The notes under the pieces were generated by a model. It searched no databases. It saw only the letters and a list, made by a program, of their open reading frames with translations, and had not been told where the DNA came from. A stretch of 15,787 nucleotides of DNA from Betaproteobacteria bacterium (GTDB lineage Bacteria; Pseudomonadota; Gammaproteobacteria; Burkholderiales; Burkholderiaceae_C): positions 1-15,787 of the forward strand of contig JADIZZ010000013.1 in assembly GCA_016704535.1 (NCBI GenBank), written 5' to 3'. Made by a program: the position numbers and the translations under genes. Positions 13,440-15,787 of this stretch are shown piece by piece. Positions within the stretch are counted from its first letter, which is position 1; the number at the start of each line of letters is the position of its first letter.

Positions 13440-15643
13440 CGGGGGTCCTTCCTGTCGTGCCCCGCGGCGGGGCGGTGGCTGCCGGCTTGCATGCGCCGTG
13501 CCAGGCCGGACCCCGAGGCTAAACCCTGGCGAGAGCCGGACGGCCCGGCGTTCAGCGGGTTCGTGCGCACGCCTGTCGGCGCGGTGGCTGCAGGCGCCGC
13601 TGCGGCCTTCTTGGGCGCCGCTGCTGTCGTCCTGGCTGCCGACTTCTCGGCCGCCTCCAGCGAGGCCGTCAGGCCTTCAGCGCGCAGCAGCGGGCGCTTC
13701 TTCGACTGATGGGCCTGCATGCGGCGCAGGATGTCGTCCAGCATGCGCATCGCGTCCAGGATGTGCGGGCCCTTGTTCAGCATCACGCATTCGGCGCGCT
13801 CGCCCATCGCAGCGTCGGTGATCTCGGCGCGCGAAGGCAGGCCGGTCTTGGCCAGTGTTTTCCCGGCACCTGCGTGGCCCACACCACCGGCATGTGCGCG
13901 GCCTCGCAGGCCCAGAGGATCTGGTCCTGCACCTCGGCCATGCGTTCGTAGCCGCATTCCACGGCTAGATCGCCGCGCGCGATCATCACGCCGGCGGCCG
14001 GGCACGCCATCGCGGGCCAGCAGCATCTCGGGCAGGTGCTCGAAGCCGCGCTGGGGTCTCGATCTTCAGCACCACGCCCACCTGCGGCGCGCCCAGTGCC
14101 ACCAGCTTTGGCGTGCAGCATGCGCACGTCGGCCGCCGACTGCGCGAAGGACAGGCCCACGAGGTCGGCGTGACGGGACGACGATCTCCATATTACCGAG
14201 GTCCTTGTCGGTGAGCTGCTGGCGGTCCAGGCGCGTGTCGGGCAGGTTGATGCCCTTGTCGGCGGCCAGCCGCTCACCGCCGTCGCGGGCCTGCGTGATC
14301 TCGACCTCCACGTGCTTGCCCCTGCCGTCGCTCCTTGCCGCCGATGCGCCCGTCATCGAACCAGATGCGTTCACCCTTGCGCACGCTGGCCAGTGCCTGC
14401 GGCAGCGTCGGCGATGCGTGCGGGGCGTTGGACTGCTCTTGGTAGCCGGCATGGCCGCGTGTCCGGACCCTCGGGCACAGGGCGGGCGATGGTCGCCGCG
14501 CTGCAGCAGCAACTGGCCGCGCGGGGCAGCAGCCCGGCCAGCGGGGTCTCGTGGCGGGGAGCGTGGGTCTTGTCGTCGACGCTGTTGTCGCCCTTGTCGT
14601 GCGCTGCCTTGCCGGCCCGGCGCAGCCGCAGATGCGTCTCGGTGCCCAGATAGACGGTGCGGTCGCAGGACAGGTGCACGCTCACCTTGGCGCTCGGACG
14701 ACCCGCAGTAGGCGGCGCGCCGAGCGCGTGTCGGTGAGGTTTTCGACGGTGGCGCCGGCTTCCAGCCCTGTCAGGAAGGCCGCATCGGCGCGTCAGGGTC
14801 GGAGTCGACGTCGTGCCACGCCGACAGCGCCGAAAACCCGCAGGGCGCAGGCCGCAGGAACCGGCGGTGACGCGCCCGGTAGACATCGCGAACCGGCCGC
14901 ACCTTGACCACCGCCGGCCGTCAGGCGGCGGCCCGGTGCGCAACTTGGGACCGCCCAGGTCCATCAGCACGCGCGTGCCGGCGCCGGCACGCTGGGCCTG
15001 ATCCAACACGCTGCACCATGGCCAGCCATTCGGCCGGCCCGTCATGCGCGCAGTTGACGCGGAGCGATGTCCATGCCAGCGCCAAACCAGGCCTTCGACC
15101 AGCGCGCCTCGTCATTGCGCCGCCTCGCTGGGCAGGGTGACCATGATGCATGCCGTGCGTCCCTCGGGCGTGGCGCCGAAGAAGCGCCTCGGTGCAGTTC
15201 CAGCAGCGCGCCGCGGCCGTGGATGCCGGAGTTCGCTCTGCGACAGCGCGGCCCAGGAGCCGCCCGACCAGCTTTCGGTGCAGGATGCCCAGCACCTTGT
15301 CGAGGTTGGCCATCACGTGCGACTCCGGCGCGTCCCAGCGACGAGACACCCGCAGGCCAGCCGTTCCTGCAGCCGCCGCAGGTCGATTGGCGCAGCGCCA
15401 GGAAGTGCGTCAGGTTCACGGCGCTGGCCCCCTGGGCCGGGCCGGCTCAGCGCAGCCGAGCGGGCAGCCGGTGTTCCATCGCCACGAGCGCCTCGCGCCA
15501 GCGATACAGCTCCGCCCGGAGCGAATCGCAGGTGCTTGCGTCCCAGGCGTCTGGCGGCGGCGGGGAGGTGGTCTTCGGTGTCGTGGCGAGCCACTCCCGC
15601 GGGCCAGTCTGGTGATGTCGCAAGACGTTCGCGTGACACTCAT
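13436..15643 (-). CDS. Pyruvate kinase family protein with N-terminal extension (heavily frameshifted)
   Basis: Pyruvate kinase converts PEP and ADP to pyruvate and ATP. Motifs in order on the minus strand: an N-terminal extension (SLRAEL-YRWREALVAMEHRL, NLTHFLALRQ, SSLGRA, ESHVMANLDKVLGILHRKL); the barrel start with VTLPSEAA and VNCAHDGPAEWLAMV; substrate loop VLMDLGGPKLRTG (about 14931-14970); KGINLPDTRLDRQQLTDKDL (about 14190-14260); LVGLSFAQSAADVRML; and MIARGDLAVECGYERMAEVQ (about 13930-13990), which holds the metal/PEP-site acidic residue. The end is MLNKGPHILDAMRMLDDILR and an Ala/Pro-rich tail. The extended type is known in Burkholderiales and actinobacteria and lacks a normal allosteric C-domain. 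Many shifts are needed. ATG 15643 is my best start; the tail's true frame and stop are uncertain. Confidence 0.8.
13446..13453 (-). promoter_or_regulatory. Strong ribosome binding site of the permease gene
   Basis: AGGAAGGA on the minus strand, six bases before the ATG at 13439. It lies inside the end of the pyk frame, so the permease can be translated on its own as well as by coupling. Confidence 0.75.
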
Positions 15644-15667
15644 GCCCGCCGTTGGTCTGCAGTCTTG

Positions 15668-15680
15668 ACCTGGCTCAGGT
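15668..15680. promoter_or_regulatory. Perfect short palindrome upstream of pyk
   Basis: ACCTG-GCT-CAGGT lies 25 bases before the pyk ATG. On the plus strand it overlaps TTGACC and precedes TATGTT, on the minus strand CATACT lies nearby. It could be an operator, but the regulator is unknown. The rest of 15644-15787 shows no gene I can support. Confidence 0.25.
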
Positions 15681-15787
15681 TTCAGTATGTTCGCCTGTTC
15701 GGCCCCGCGCCACGGAGATGGTGAGGCCGGTTGCGGCTATCCAGTCGCTGGTACTCGACGGCATGAGAGCTTGCGCACCAGCATCAG

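Noticed and set aside
15665..15690. Sigma-70 promoter TTGACC...TATGTT reading out of the window on the plus strand
   Set aside because: The spacer is 15 bases, too short, and no gene follows within the window to support it.

Overview
The window is high-GC DNA from a betaproteobacterium, most likely Burkholderiales of the Rubrivivax/Leptothrix/Aquincola type. I infer this from the gene families (an N-terminally extended pyruvate kinase, a SOUL haem-binding protein, a Tol-Pal block with its signal-peptide style) and from codon use; no 16S rRNA or other species marker is present.

Layout: positions 1-262 hold the start of a carboxymuconolactone decarboxylase/AhpD-like gene on the minus strand, followed by msbA (353-2046, minus). 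Divergent from msbA is the envelope block tolB-pal-cpoB (2202-4987, plus), then tcdA (5025-5780). Two tandem tRNA-Lys genes (UUU and CUU anticodons) follow. The second is an integration site: its 3' end plus about 130 bp of downstream DNA recurs 3980 bp further on as a 170-bp direct repeat. Each copy carries the 3' end of the same tyrosine-recombinase gene. Between the copies lie an integrase remnant, a GC-rich structured patch, a membrane J-like protein lacking HPD, a small overlapping ORF, and a complete IS21-family insertion sequence (istA, istB, 52-bp ends, 5-bp target duplication). Removing the IS leaves an islet of about 1.7 kb.

After the second repeat come a broken small gene, an unrecognised membrane-anchored protein (10439-11184), a convergent SOUL haem-binding protein (11187-11799), a 67-residue acidic protein, a uracil/xanthine permease (uraA-like, 12150-13439) and a long pyruvate-kinase-family gene (13436-15643). 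The last four are on the minus strand, and the pyruvate kinase and permease frames overlap by four bases.

A striking technical feature is that msbA, tolB, cpoB, uraA, the SOUL gene and pyk all need frameshifts to read as full proteins, while pal, tcdA, the J-like gene and the IS are intact. Because several broken genes are normally essential or core, the simplest reading is single-base indel errors in the sequence rather than decay. I therefore annotate them as real genes spanning several frames.

Functionally the flanks are ordinary housekeeping: lipid A export, outer-membrane tethering, tRNA t6A modification, glycolysis and nucleobase uptake. The accessory interest is the tRNA-Lys islet with its uncharacterised J-like membrane protein and duplicated integrase/attachment ends.
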